Of a DNA stretch of 64,000 bases, positions 31,647 through 40,711 are shown one piece after another. The notes beneath the pieces are model-generated. The model did no database searches and was not told the origin of the DNA. It was given only the letters and a program-made list of their open reading frames with translations. The position numbers and the translations under genes are program-made. Origin of the DNA: Dichotomicrobium sp964540795. Its GTDB lineage: Bacteria > Pseudomonadota > Alphaproteobacteria > Rhizobiales > Rhodomicrobiaceae. The stretch spans positions 1 through 64,000 of the forward strand of contig CAZINX010000003.1 in NCBI GenBank assembly GCA_964540795.1, written 5' to 3'. How positions within the stretch are numbered: the first letter of the stretch is position 1; each line of letters begins with the position of its first letter.

Positions 31647-32996
31647 TTAGTAGGCGTAGTCGCGGCCGCGGGCCTTGGCGCGTTCGCGCGCGCTCGGGTT
31701 GACCGACGGGCGGAACGGCACCTCGACCACTTCGGCCTCGACCGGCTCGCCGGAGCGGATGGTGTAGGCTTCGGGCACCTCGACCAGCAGCTTCGTGCCA
31801 AGCTCGGACAGCCGGTGCGGCACCCAGCACAGCGCGATGTTGGTCTGAAGTTCGGGCGACCACCACGGCGATGTGACGTAGCCGACGCGCCCGCCCTCCG
31901 GCTCGGAGATCAGCCAGAAGTCGTTGGCGTAATCGGTGATCGGCTGGCCGCCGAGCTTGATCCCGACCATGCGCATCTTGAAGGGGAAACCGCCCTCGTC
32001 GATGATCGCGCGCTGGCGCTCAAGCTCTTCCTTGCCGATATAATCGGCCTGCTTCTTGCGCGGCACCTGGTAGGACAGGTTGACCTGGAACGGCGAGGTT
32101 TCGCTGTCCAGGTCCTGCCCCCACGACAGGATGCCGGCGGCCACGCGGCGATGGTGCGCCGGGGCGATCACGCGCAGGCCGTAGCTCGCGCCCGCGCCGC
32201 GAACGGCATACCAGACGGCCTCGGCGTGGATCGTGCTGTCATAGGTGTAGATTTCGTAGCCTTTCTCGCCGGTGAAGCCGGTCTGGCTGACAATGACGTC
32301 CGCGCCGGCCAGCTTGCCGCGCATCAGGCCATAATAGGGCATGGAGCGGACTTCCTCGCCAAACAACTCGGTCATGAGGTCTTCCGACAGCGGCCCCTGA
32401 ATCTGCAGCGGCGACACGTCGATCTCGGCGATGTCCACGTTGAACTTCTTGCCGACATTCACGCCCTGCAGCCACAGCATCAGGTCGCTGTCGGAGATCG
32501 AGAACCAGAACTCGTCATCCTCCAGACGCAGCAGCACCGGGTCGTTGAGGATGCCGCCCTTCTCGTTGCAGAGAATGGCGTATTTGCCGTGCATCGGCTT
32601 GATCTTGGTAGCATCGCGCGTGATGACGTAGTTCACGAACGCCTCTGCGTCCGGGCCTTTCACGCGGATCTGGCGCTCCACCGCGACGTTCCACATCGTC
32701 ACGCGGTTGACCAGCGCGTCATACTCGGCCATCGCGCCGCCGTCTTCCGGGCGGACATAGCCGCGCGGATGATACATGCGGTTGTAGACGGTCGCGCGCC
32801 AGCAGCCGGCTTCGACCGCAAGATGCCAGAAGGGCGACTTGCGCACGCGCGTCGAGATCAGCATCTGCACAGGGGTCGGGCCGGACTGACGCAGGTTGAT
32901 CGGCACCAAGCGATCCGACTGATCGACGTCGGGAACATTGGGGTGCGAGCGGTTTGGCTGGTTGTCGCTGTCGCTCATTTCGGCTTTCTCCAGCAT
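31647..32996 (-). CDS. DmdA-like THF-dependent demethylase (GcvT family)
   Basis: Aminomethyltransferase-fold protein of 449 aa. It resembles DMSP demethylase DmdA more than glycine-cleavage GcvT: MWNVAVERQIRVKG, NDPVLLRLEDDEFWFSISDSD and NVGKKFNVDI have close counterparts in DmdA, and the C-terminus keeps GYVTSPWWSPELQTNIAL. DmdA moves a methyl group from dimethylsulfoniopropionate to THF, making 5-methyl-THF. Related proteins act on other methylated compounds, so the substrate is unproven. The ATG at 32996 has GAGGAA upstream; the ATG at 32978 (MSDSDNQ) also has a GGAG. The MetF-like gene in the same island would consume 5-methyl-THF. Confidence 0.75.
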   Translation of the reverse strand: MLEKAEMSDSDNQPNRSHPNVPDVDQSDRLVPINLRQSGPTPVQMLISTRVRKSPFWHLAVEAGCWRATVYNRMYHPRGYVRPEDGGAMAEYDALVNRVTMWNVAVERQIRVKGPDAEAFVNYVITRDATKIKPMHGKYAILCNEKGGILNDPVLLRLEDDEFWFSISDSDLMLWLQGVNVGKKFNVDIAEIDVSPLQIQGPLSEDLMTELFGEEVRSMPYYGLMRGKLAGADVIVSQTGFTGEKGYEIYTYDSTIHAEAVWYAVRGAGASYGLRVIAPAHHRRVAAGILSWGQDLDSETSPFQVNLSYQVPRKKQADYIGKEELERQRAIIDEGGFPFKMRMVGIKLGGQPITDYANDFWLISEPEGGRVGYVTSPWWSPELQTNIALCWVPHRLSELGTKLLVEVPEAYTIRSGEPVEAEVVEVPFRPSVNPSARERAKARGRDYAY

Positions 32997-33224
32997 GGGG
33001 TGCTTCCTCTTTGCCTCGAATGTGTTTCTGGATGCATATGGTCACAAACCGCCGCGGCATATCGTCCCCAAAACGACTCTTTGACAGCTTGAAATCGGCC
33101 TTGTTGCTCAGGGGGATAAAGCCGTCGTGTTCAGGGCGTGATCGGGCCGGCGAGAGTCGCAGTCCGCGCGGCGGCGGCGCGCGTTCTTGAAGCATGATCG
33201 CAAGCGGAATAGCAGGGTGCAGAC

Positions 33225-34094
33225 ATGAGCGGCGTGAACGCGCAGGACTGGATCGAAATCGTGAAGGGCGGGCTGCCGCCCGACGCCTTGGCCGCGCGCA
33301 TTTATTCCGGGCGCATCCTGTTCTTCGAGGGACTGGCGCCGGTGCAGGCCATCATCGACGCGGCCCGCGCGATCCTCGAAGAGGTATTAGACGGCGCGCA
33401 TCCGCCCACCGCCTATCGCGCGCTCGGGTTGAGCGGCTACCGCAAGACCATACGCCAGGCGCAGAAACGCTTCGCCCAGTCGCCGGAGATCGCGCGGCAC
33501 TGGGTCGACGCGCTGATCGCCGCGGGCCTTGCGCCGGAAGCGACCTATCGCGACCGGCTGGTGCTCCGCTCCGCGCCGCCGCACGAGACCGCGAACGGCC
33601 CCGGCTACGGACTGCTGCCGGCGCACCGCGATAGCTGGGGCGCGGGGCTGGACTGCCAGATCAACTGGTGGCTGCCGATCTACGACCTCACAGTGGAGCG
33701 CACGATGGCGGTCTTCCCGCGCGCCTTCGACCGGCCGGTGGTCAACGACAGCGCGGGCTGGGACTCGGGCCGCGCCCGCTCCGAGCCGGGCTATCCCGAA
33801 CTTCCCACCGCGCGCGAGCAGATCGACTGGAACAAGGCGCTGCCGCTGGTGGTCCCCACAGGCGCGCTGATGGCGTTTTCCGCCACGCATCTGCACGCGA
33901 CAATCCCGAACACCAGCGACGAGGCGCGCATCTCCAGCGAAACCCGCACGGTGGACCGGCGCGACCTGATCGCGGGGCGCGGCGCGCCGAATGTGGATCG
34001 CGGGCCGGTCACGCCCGGAACGGCATGGTTCCGGCGGCTGCAGGGCGGCCCCTCGTTGCAGGACGATCTGGAAAGCGAAGGCGCGCAGGCGTAA
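33225..34094 (+). CDS. 2-oxoglutarate/Fe(II)-dependent oxygenase-like protein
   Basis: Protein of 289 aa with the double-stranded beta-helix iron site: H134 and D136 in LLPAHRDSWGAGLDCQINWW, a distal histidine in FSATHLHATIPN (H222 or H224), and R235 in DEARISSETRTV, the likely 2-oxoglutarate ligand. The iron triad order HxD...H fits the PhyH/2OG-oxygenase class. It is divergent from the DmdA-like gene and followed by the flavoprotein gene, so it may oxidise the same methylated substrate, which is inference. Specific substrate unknown. Confidence 0.68.
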   Translation: MSGVNAQDWIEIVKGGLPPDALAARIYSGRILFFEGLAPVQAIIDAARAILEEVLDGAHPPTAYRALGLSGYRKTIRQAQKRFAQSPEIARHWVDALIAAGLAPEATYRDRLVLRSAPPHETANGPGYGLLPAHRDSWGAGLDCQINWWLPIYDLTVERTMAVFPRAFDRPVVNDSAGWDSGRARSEPGYPELPTAREQIDWNKALPLVVPTGALMAFSATHLHATIPNTSDEARISSETRTVDRRDLIAGRGAPNVDRGPVTPGTAWFRRLQGGPSLQDDLESEGAQA

Positions 34095-34264
34095 TCACAC
34101 GCGGCGTCGCAATCGGCCAAGCCAATGTCGCTCTGCGCGCGTCGGTTCCTGGCATCCGGGCGCATCCTTTGCGATTAAGAGATTCATAGGGCTGGCGGCG
34201 GCCGCAGGCTCTTCCGCCAGCTTCGAATTTGACCGATCACTCAAGCAAAACGGGACAGGCGGCG

Positions 34265-36775
34265 ATGAAGACTCAAGCGCGCGTTGTGGTCGTCGGCGGC
34301 GGCGTCGTCGGCGTTTCGACGCTTTATCACCTGGTCAAGAAGGGCTGGTCCGACGTCGTTCTGATCGAGCGCAAGGAACTGACCTCCGGCTCGACCTGGC
34401 ACGCGGCGGGCCTGCTGCCGCTGTTCAACATGAGTTACAGCGTCGGCCAGATCCACAAATACTCGGTCAAGCTCTACAAGCAGCTGGAAGAGGAGACAGG
34501 CCAGCATGTCGGCTTTTCGGTCGTCTCGAACATCCGCCTGGCCCAGACGCAGGACCGGATGGACGAATACAAGTATTACGCCGGCGTGGCCGAGACCATC
34601 GGCATCGACGTGCGCTGGCTGACGCCTGAGCAAGTCAAGGAAATCTGGCCGCTGTGCAATACCGAGGGGCTGCTCGGCGCGATCCAGCACCCAGAGGACG
34701 GCTACATCCAGCCCGCCGACCTGACCCAGGCGCTCGCGCGCGGCGCGCGGGCTGGCGGCGCGGAAATCTACCGCAACACCAAGGTCACCGGCTTCACCCA
34801 ACAGCCCGACGACAGCTGGGTCGTGCACACCGACAAGGGCGACATCGCCTGCGAGCATGTCGTCTCGGCGACCGGCAACTTCGCCCGCCAGACCGGCAAG
34901 ATGGTCGGCCTCGACATTCCGGTCATTCCGGTCGAGCACCAGTTCATCGTCACCGAGCCGCACCCGGACATCCAGGCGCGTAAGGCGCAGGGGCTGCCCG
35001 AAATGGGCGTGCTGCGTGACTCCGACAGCTCCTGGTACATGCGCGAGGAAGCCGGCGGACTGCTGCTCGGCCCGTATGAAAAGGGCGCGCCTGCCTGTTA
35101 TGTCGACGGCCCGGACGAGGAAGCCGAATACGAGTTGTTCCAGGAAGACCTGGAGCGGCTGGAGCCGCATATCGAGACCGCGATCGAGCGTGTGCCCGCC
35201 TTCGGCGAGGTCGGCATCAAGCAGGTCTACAACGGCGCGATTGCCTACACGCCCGACGGCTCGCCGATCATCGGCCCGGCCTGGGACTGCCGCAATTTCT
35301 GGCTGAACGAGGGCCACAGCTTCGGCGTCACCGCCGCCGGCGGCGCCGGCTGGCAGCTTGCCGAGTGGATCGTCGAGGGCGAGCCGTCCATTGACATGAT
35401 GGGCGTCGACCCGCGGCGCTTCGGCCCCTACGCCGCGCGCGGCTATCTCAAGGAAAAGAACGAGGAAGCCTACGCCAACGTCTTCACCGTCCATTACCCG
35501 GACGAGGAGCGCGTGGCCGCGCGTCCGCTCAAGACATCGCCCTGCTACAGCCGCATGGCCGAGCGCGGCGCGGTATTCGGCTCGGTTTACGGCTGGGAGC
35601 GGCCCAACTGGTTCGCGCCGAACGACTATGCCATCAAGGTCGAGGATCTGAACCGGCCCGACGTGATCTGTGGCGAGAACCACCCGACGCCGGACGCTGA
35701 AGGAAAGGTCCGCGAGTTGTGGAGCTTCCGCCGCTCCAACTATTTCGAGAATGTCGGCAACGAGGCCCGGCACGTTCATGAGAATGTCGGCGTGCTCGAC
35801 ATGTCGGCCTTCGCGAAGATGATGGTGACGGGCCCAGGCGCTGAAAGCTGGCTGGAGTCGCTGGTGGCCAACCGCATCCCGAAGAAGATCGGGCGGATCG
35901 GCCTGTGCCATATGCTGTCGCTGAACGGCGGCGTGCGCAGCGAGTTCACGATCTACAAGACCGGCCCGGAGTCGTTCTACCTCGTCTCCGCCGGCGCGTT
36001 CGAGCGGCACGACCACGATTATCTGAAAAAGCTCGCTCCGCGCGACGGCAGCGTGCAACTCCAGCCGATCACGACGCAGTACGGCGTGCTGGTGCTCGCC
36101 GGCCCGAAGGCGCGCGACGTCCTGGGCCAGTTGACCGACTTCGACCTCGGCAACGAGTCGTTCCCGTGGCTCACCGGCAAGCAGATCAATATCGGCCATG
36201 CGATGGCGCACGCGCTGCGCGTCAACTTCGTCGGCGAACTGGGCTGGGAGCTGCATCACCCGATGGAGATGCAGAATACCATCTTCGATCTGCTGTTCGA
36301 GGCAGGCGCGCCCTATGACATCAGGCCGTTCGGAATCCGCGCGATGGACACCATGCGCATCGAGAAGTCCTATCGCCTGATCCCGCGCGAGCTGTCGATC
36401 GAGTATTCGGCGCTTGAGTCCGGGCTGGACCGCTTCGTGCGGCTGAACAAGCCGAACTTCATCGGCAGGGACGCCCTTATCGAATGGCAGCAGCGCGGCT
36501 TCAAGAACCGCCTCGTCACCATGGAGGTCGGCGACATCAAGGACTCCGATCCGCGCGGCAACGAACCCATATACCGTAATGGGACGATGGTCGGACGCTG
36601 CACCAGCGGCGGTTACGGCTGGCGGCTTGGCCACTCTGTTGCGCTGGGCATGGTGCCGCCGGAGATGTCAGCCGAGGGCGAGGAATTCGAGGTGGAAATC
36701 CTCGGCGAGCGTCATCCCGCCCGCGTCATTCCGGAAAGCCCGTTCGACCCGGATAACGAACGGTTGAGGGCGTGA
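34265..36775 (+). CDS. Dimethylglycine/sarcosine dehydrogenase-like flavoprotein
   Basis: Two-part oxidative N-demethylase of 836 aa. The N-terminal FAD domain has VVVVGGGVVGVSTLYHL and STWHAAGLLP with H46, the position of covalent FAD attachment in mammalian dimethylglycine dehydrogenase. The C-terminal half is a GcvT-type THF-binding domain (MSAFAKMMVTGPGAESWLE; NFVGELGWELHHPMEM), which traps the formaldehyde unit as 5,10-methylene-THF. The ATG at 34265 is preferred over a TTG at 34229. It is probably co-transcribed with the MetF-like gene. The natural substrate (dimethylglycine, sarcosine or another N-methyl compound) is not fixed. Confidence 0.88.
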   Translation: MKTQARVVVVGGGVVGVSTLYHLVKKGWSDVVLIERKELTSGSTWHAAGLLPLFNMSYSVGQIHKYSVKLYKQLEEETGQHVGFSVVSNIRLAQTQDRMDEYKYYAGVAETIGIDVRWLTPEQVKEIWPLCNTEGLLGAIQHPEDGYIQPADLTQALARGARAGGAEIYRNTKVTGFTQQPDDSWVVHTDKGDIACEHVVSATGNFARQTGKMVGLDIPVIPVEHQFIVTEPHPDIQARKAQGLPEMGVLRDSDSSWYMREEAGGLLLGPYEKGAPACYVDGPDEEAEYELFQEDLERLEPHIETAIERVPAFGEVGIKQVYNGAIAYTPDGSPIIGPAWDCRNFWLNEGHSFGVTAAGGAGWQLAEWIVEGEPSIDMMGVDPRRFGPYAARGYLKEKNEEAYANVFTVHYPDEERVAARPLKTSPCYSRMAERGAVFGSVYGWERPNWFAPNDYAIKVEDLNRPDVICGENHPTPDAEGKVRELWSFRRSNYFENVGNEARHVHENVGVLDMSAFAKMMVTGPGAESWLESLVANRIPKKIGRIGLCHMLSLNGGVRSEFTIYKTGPESFYLVSAGAFERHDHDYLKKLAPRDGSVQLQPITTQYGVLVLAGPKARDVLGQLTDFDLGNESFPWLTGKQINIGHAMAHALRVNFVGELGWELHHPMEMQNTIFDLLFEAGAPYDIRPFGIRAMDTMRIEKSYRLIPRELSIEYSALESGLDRFVRLNKPNFIGRDALIEWQQRGFKNRLVTMEVGDIKDSDPRGNEPIYRNGTMVGRCTSGGYGWRLGHSVALGMVPPEMSAEGEEFEVEILGERHPARVIPESPFDPDNERLRA

Positions 36776-36960
36776 TCGGGCCAGATGTCGCAAATCGCCA
36801 TGCCGGCGGCGCGGCTGGGCCGTCCGGTCAGTTTACGGCGCAGTAGGCTGATTCTTGTACTCTGGCAGGGTGTTAGCGCGGAACGGCGGTCACCTCCCAG
36901 CCGCCGCCGCGCGTCCGGCGCGACGGCCCGGTAAAGGCGCTTAACGACTTGAAGGCGGGT

Positions 36961-37944
36961 ATGGCGATGAGCGTTTACGACGAAATGGAAGCGGCCGCTG
37001 CGAAGGCCGGGGAAGAGCCTGATGATATGCCCGCTGGCTTTCACCCGGCGGTCACGGCGGACATGAGCGTGGAAGAGCGCGCCGGATGCCTGGCGCGTAA
37101 CGCCTCCATCGAGATCATCCCGAGCACGGCGGACAAGATCACGGATTTCCGCGATCTGATGCCGCCAGGCGCGCGCGTGTTCGTGCCGTTCCTGCCGAAG
37201 ACCGAATTCGCGGACTGCATTCCGCTGTCCACGCGCTTGCGCAATGAAGACATGGAGCCGGTGCCCCACATCGCCGCGCGGCGTCTGCGCTCGCGGGCCG
37301 AACTGACCGACACCCTCGCCGCGCTCAGCGAGCAGGCGCGCATCAGGGAGGTCCTCGTCATCGCGGGCGACCCGGAGGAACCGGCCGGCCCGTTCGAGAA
37401 CAGCATGGCCGTGCTTGAAACCGGGTTGCTCGAGGACTTCGGCATCGAAACGATTTTCGTCGGCGGCCAGCCCGAGGGCATCCCTGGCGTACCCATAGAG
37501 GATGTGAGCAACGCGCTGGACTGGAAATACGCCTACGCCAAGCAGAGCGCGGCGGATGTCCGGCTCGTCACCCAGTTCGTCCTCGACCCGGACAATCTCA
37601 TGGCATGGCGGCGCGATCTGGCCGAGCGTGGCATCGACCTGCCGCTGCATGTCGGCGTGGCCGGCCCGACCAGCCTGAAAACGCTGATGAAATTCGCGGG
37701 CCTGACCGGCGCGAAGGCCTCGTTCCGCGCGATGCGCAAATACGGCGTCAAGCTCACCCGCCTGAGCGACACCGCCGTGCCCGACGATCTGGTCCATCTT
37801 CTGGCCAGCGAGACCGAAGGCGCACGGGTTCATGGGCTGCACGTCTACACCTTTGGCGGCTTCACCCGCGCGGTGGAATGGCTGAGCAAGTGGCGCGCGG
37901 GCGCGCCGCAGGATTGCCGGCAGGCCGGTTACGCGACGGCCTGA
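36961..37944 (+). CDS. Methylenetetrahydrofolate reductase-like protein (MetF family)
   Basis: TIM-barrel protein of 327 aa related to MetF: IEIIPSTADKITDFRDL, VPHIAARRLRSRAELTDTLAAL, EVLVIAGDPEEPAGPF and LPLHVGVAGPTSLKTLMKFA match flavin and folate regions, though the N-terminus is atypical. MetF interconverts 5,10-methylene- and 5-methyl-THF. Beside two THF-dependent demethylases it probably runs in the oxidative direction. AAGG lies 5 nt before the ATG at 36961; 36967 is an alternative. A strong terminator follows. Confidence 0.82.
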   Translation: MAMSVYDEMEAAAAKAGEEPDDMPAGFHPAVTADMSVEERAGCLARNASIEIIPSTADKITDFRDLMPPGARVFVPFLPKTEFADCIPLSTRLRNEDMEPVPHIAARRLRSRAELTDTLAALSEQARIREVLVIAGDPEEPAGPFENSMAVLETGLLEDFGIETIFVGGQPEGIPGVPIEDVSNALDWKYAYAKQSAADVRLVTQFVLDPDNLMAWRRDLAERGIDLPLHVGVAGPTSLKTLMKFAGLTGAKASFRAMRKYGVKLTRLSDTAVPDDLVHLLASETEGARVHGLHVYTFGGFTRAVEWLSKWRAGAPQDCRQAGYATA

Positions 37945-37967
37945 GCCCTACCCCTCGCAAAGCTCCC

Positions 37968-38001
37968 AAAGCCGGACGGGTTCGCCCCTTCCGGCTTTTT
38001 T
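37968..38001 (+). terminator. Intrinsic terminator after the MetF-like gene
   Basis: AAAGCCGGA (37968-37976) pairs with TCCGGCTTT (37990-37998), followed by more T residues. The 13-nt loop can pair again internally (GGG/CCC). It separates the demethylation island from pepN. Confidence 0.9.
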
Positions 38002-38077
38002 GTTCGCGCTGTCCGGCAGCCAATCTTGGAATCGCGTCTGCGCGCCTGTACACAGGACTCAAGGAAAGAGGTGCGTG

Positions 38078-40711
38078 ATGAAAACCGAAGAGCCGCGGAC
38101 GATTTACCTGAAGGATTACCGGCCGTCGCCCTACCTGATCGAAAAGGTCGATCTGGATGTGGCGCTGGGCCCGGAAAGCACGCGCGTGCGCTCGCGCCTG
38201 AAAGTCAAGCCGAACGATGACCCGAACGCGCCGGCCGGCCCGCTGACGCTGAACGGCGAGAAGCTGGAACTGCACTCGGTCAAGGTGAACGGCGCGCCGA
38301 TCAACGACTACACAGTCGATGACCAGACGCTGACGATCGCCTCCCCGCCCGACGGCCCATTCGAGGTCGAGATCGAGACCACCTGCAACCCGCAGGCCAA
38401 CGAGGCGCTCGAAGGGCTTTACCGCTCGGGCGGCATCTACTGCACCCAGTGCGAGCCCGAGGGCTTCCGCCGCATCACCTACTTCATCGACCGGCCGGAT
38501 GTGCTCGCGCGCTACCGGGTGCGCATCGAGGCGGACAAGACGGAAGCGCCGGTGCTGCTGTCGAACGGCAACCTCGAGGACGAAGGCGAGCTTGAAGGCG
38601 GGCGGCACTATGCCGTGTGGGAAGATCCGTTCCCGAAACCGTCTTACCTGTTCGCGCTGGTGGGCGGAAACCTGGCCTGCGTTCAGGACAGCTTCATCAC
38701 CAAGACCGGGCGGGCCGTCGATCTGCGCATCTATGTGGAGCCGGGCAAGGAAAGCCGCTGCGGCTGGGCGATGGAAAGCCTGAAAACGGCGATGCGCTGG
38801 GACGAGGAGCGTTTCGGGCTGGAATACGATCTCGATATCTACATGATCGTCGCCGTCAGCGAATTTAATATGGGCGCGATGGAGAACAAGGGCCTCAACG
38901 TCTTCAACGACAAGCTGATCCTCGCCCGCCCCGACATCGCCACCGACACCGACTACGAGGCCATCGAGGCGGTCATCGCTCACGAATACTTCCACAACTG
39001 GACCGGCAACCGCGTCACCTGCCGCGACTGGTTCCAGCTCTGCCTGAAGGAAGGGCTGACCGTGTTCCGCGATCAGGAGTTCACCGCCGATCAGCGCTCG
39101 CGCCCCGTGAAACGCATCGAGGATGTGCGGTTGTTGCGCGCGCGCCAGTTCTCCGAAGATGCCGGCCCGCTGGCGCATCCGGTCCGCCCGTCCTCCTTCG
39201 TGGAGATCAACAACTTCTACACGCTCACCGTCTACGAGAAGGGCGGCGAGCTGTGCCGGATGCTGCACACGATGCTCGGCGAGGACGGCTTCCAGGCCGG
39301 GATGAGGCTCTATTTCGAGCGCCACGACGGTCAGGCGGTGACGGTCGAGGACTTCGTCGCTGCGATGGCGGATGCAAATGACCGCGACCTGAGCCAGTTC
39401 ATGCGCTGGTACAACCAGGCGGGCACGCCCGAGCTTGTCTGCCGCTTCGAGCATGACGCCTCGGAGAAGACGGCGAAGCTCCACGTCACGCAGGTGCACG
39501 CGCCCTCGCCCGGCCAGCCGGACAAGGAACCGGTCCCGATACCGCTGCGCATCGAGTTTGTCGGCCCCGACGGCGAGGACATGCCGCTGCGGCTGAAAGA
39601 CGGCGGCGAGGCGCCCGGCGGCCTGCTAATGGTCACGAAGCGCGAGCAGGAATTCACGTTTACCGACGTTGCGCACCGCCCGATCCCGTCCCTGCTGCGC
39701 GGCTTCTCCGCGCCAGTGAAGCTCTCCAGCCCGCTAGATGACGCCGATCTTGACTTCCTGATGCGCCACGACGCAGACCTGTTCAACCGCTGGCAGGCGG
39801 CGCAGACGCAGGCGATGAAACGGCTGGTGGCGATGGCGCGTGGCGAAGGCGAGTACGTGCCAGATGTCCGCGAGTTCGCGCTTGCCGTCGGCCCGACGCT
39901 CACCGACGACTGGCTGGAGCCGGCCTATCGCGCGGCTTTCGCCGTGCCGCCGAGCGAGCTGGACATCGCCCAGGAGATCGGCGCGGATGTCGACCCGACC
40001 GCCGTTCACCACGCCCGGCGCAAGCTGCGCGCCACGCTCGGTCATACGCTTCAGGGCGATCTGCAGCGGCTTTACGAGGACTACGCGGTGCCGGGCGGAT
40101 ATGAGCCGGACCCGGACAGCGTCGGCAAGCGGAGCCTGCGCAACACGGCGCTCGCGCTCCTGGCCGCGGAAGAGACCGAAGACGGCGTGAAGCGCACGCA
40201 GGACCATTTCCAGAACGCCGACAACATGACCGACAGCATGGCGGCGCTGCGCATCCTTGCCAGCCTCGACCGGCCCGAGCGTGACGCGGCGCTTGAAAGC
40301 TTCTACGAACGCTGGAAGGAAGAGCAGCTCGTCCTCGACAAGTGGTTCGCCATTCAGGCGCAATCCACCGCCAGCGACACGCTTGACCGCGTCAAGAGCC
40401 TGCGCGGCCACCCGGCTTTCTCGATCAAGAACCCGAACCGGGTGCGCGCGCTCATCGGCGCGCTGGCGCACGGGAATCCGCTGCACTTCCACTCCGCGGA
40501 CGGCCGAGGCTACGAATTCGTCGGCGAGTCGATCATGGAGATCGACGGCTTCAACCCGATGATCGCTGCGCGACTGGCCAGCGCGTTCTCAAGCTGGAAG
40601 ATGCTGGAGCCAGGCCGGCGCGCGCTGGCGCACCAGATGCTGGAGCGCATCGCCGGCAAGGAGGGCCTGTCGCGCGACACCCGCGAAGTGGTCGGCAAGA
40701 TGCTGGGCTGA
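38078..40711 (+). CDS. pepN: Aminopeptidase N PepN
   Basis: M1-family zinc aminopeptidase of 877 aa. Substrate motif NMGAMENKGLN and zinc site HEYFHNWTGNRVTCRDW followed by KEGLTVFRDQEF (HExxH-x18-E) are intact. The N-terminal MKTEEPRTIYLKDYRPSPYLI and the C-terminal helical domain match E. coli PepN. The ATG at 38078 has AAGGAAAGAGG upstream. It stands as a single gene after a terminator and converges on the CHAD gene with no gap between the stops. Confidence 0.96.
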   Translation: MKTEEPRTIYLKDYRPSPYLIEKVDLDVALGPESTRVRSRLKVKPNDDPNAPAGPLTLNGEKLELHSVKVNGAPINDYTVDDQTLTIASPPDGPFEVEIETTCNPQANEALEGLYRSGGIYCTQCEPEGFRRITYFIDRPDVLARYRVRIEADKTEAPVLLSNGNLEDEGELEGGRHYAVWEDPFPKPSYLFALVGGNLACVQDSFITKTGRAVDLRIYVEPGKESRCGWAMESLKTAMRWDEERFGLEYDLDIYMIVAVSEFNMGAMENKGLNVFNDKLILARPDIATDTDYEAIEAVIAHEYFHNWTGNRVTCRDWFQLCLKEGLTVFRDQEFTADQRSRPVKRIEDVRLLRARQFSEDAGPLAHPVRPSSFVEINNFYTLTVYEKGGELCRMLHTMLGEDGFQAGMRLYFERHDGQAVTVEDFVAAMADANDRDLSQFMRWYNQAGTPELVCRFEHDASEKTAKLHVTQVHAPSPGQPDKEPVPIPLRIEFVGPDGEDMPLRLKDGGEAPGGLLMVTKREQEFTFTDVAHRPIPSLLRGFSAPVKLSSPLDDADLDFLMRHDADLFNRWQAAQTQAMKRLVAMARGEGEYVPDVREFALAVGPTLTDDWLEPAYRAAFAVPPSELDIAQEIGADVDPTAVHHARRKLRATLGHTLQGDLQRLYEDYAVPGGYEPDPDSVGKRSLRNTALALLAAEETEDGVKRTQDHFQNADNMTDSMAALRILASLDRPERDAALESFYERWKEEQLVLDKWFAIQAQSTASDTLDRVKSLRGHPAFSIKNPNRVRALIGALAHGNPLHFHSADGRGYEFVGESIMEIDGFNPMIAARLASAFSSWKMLEPGRRALAHQMLERIAGKEGLSRDTREVVGKMLG

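Noticed and set aside
30846..33092. Plus-strand frame of 748 codons across dapB, ppa and the DmdA-like gene
   Set aside because: It runs antisense to three well-identified genes and has no recognisable domain; high GC removes stop codons in shadow frames.
34241..36634. Minus-strand frame of 797 codons
   Set aside because: Antisense shadow of the dimethylglycine-dehydrogenase-like gene, without any family motif.
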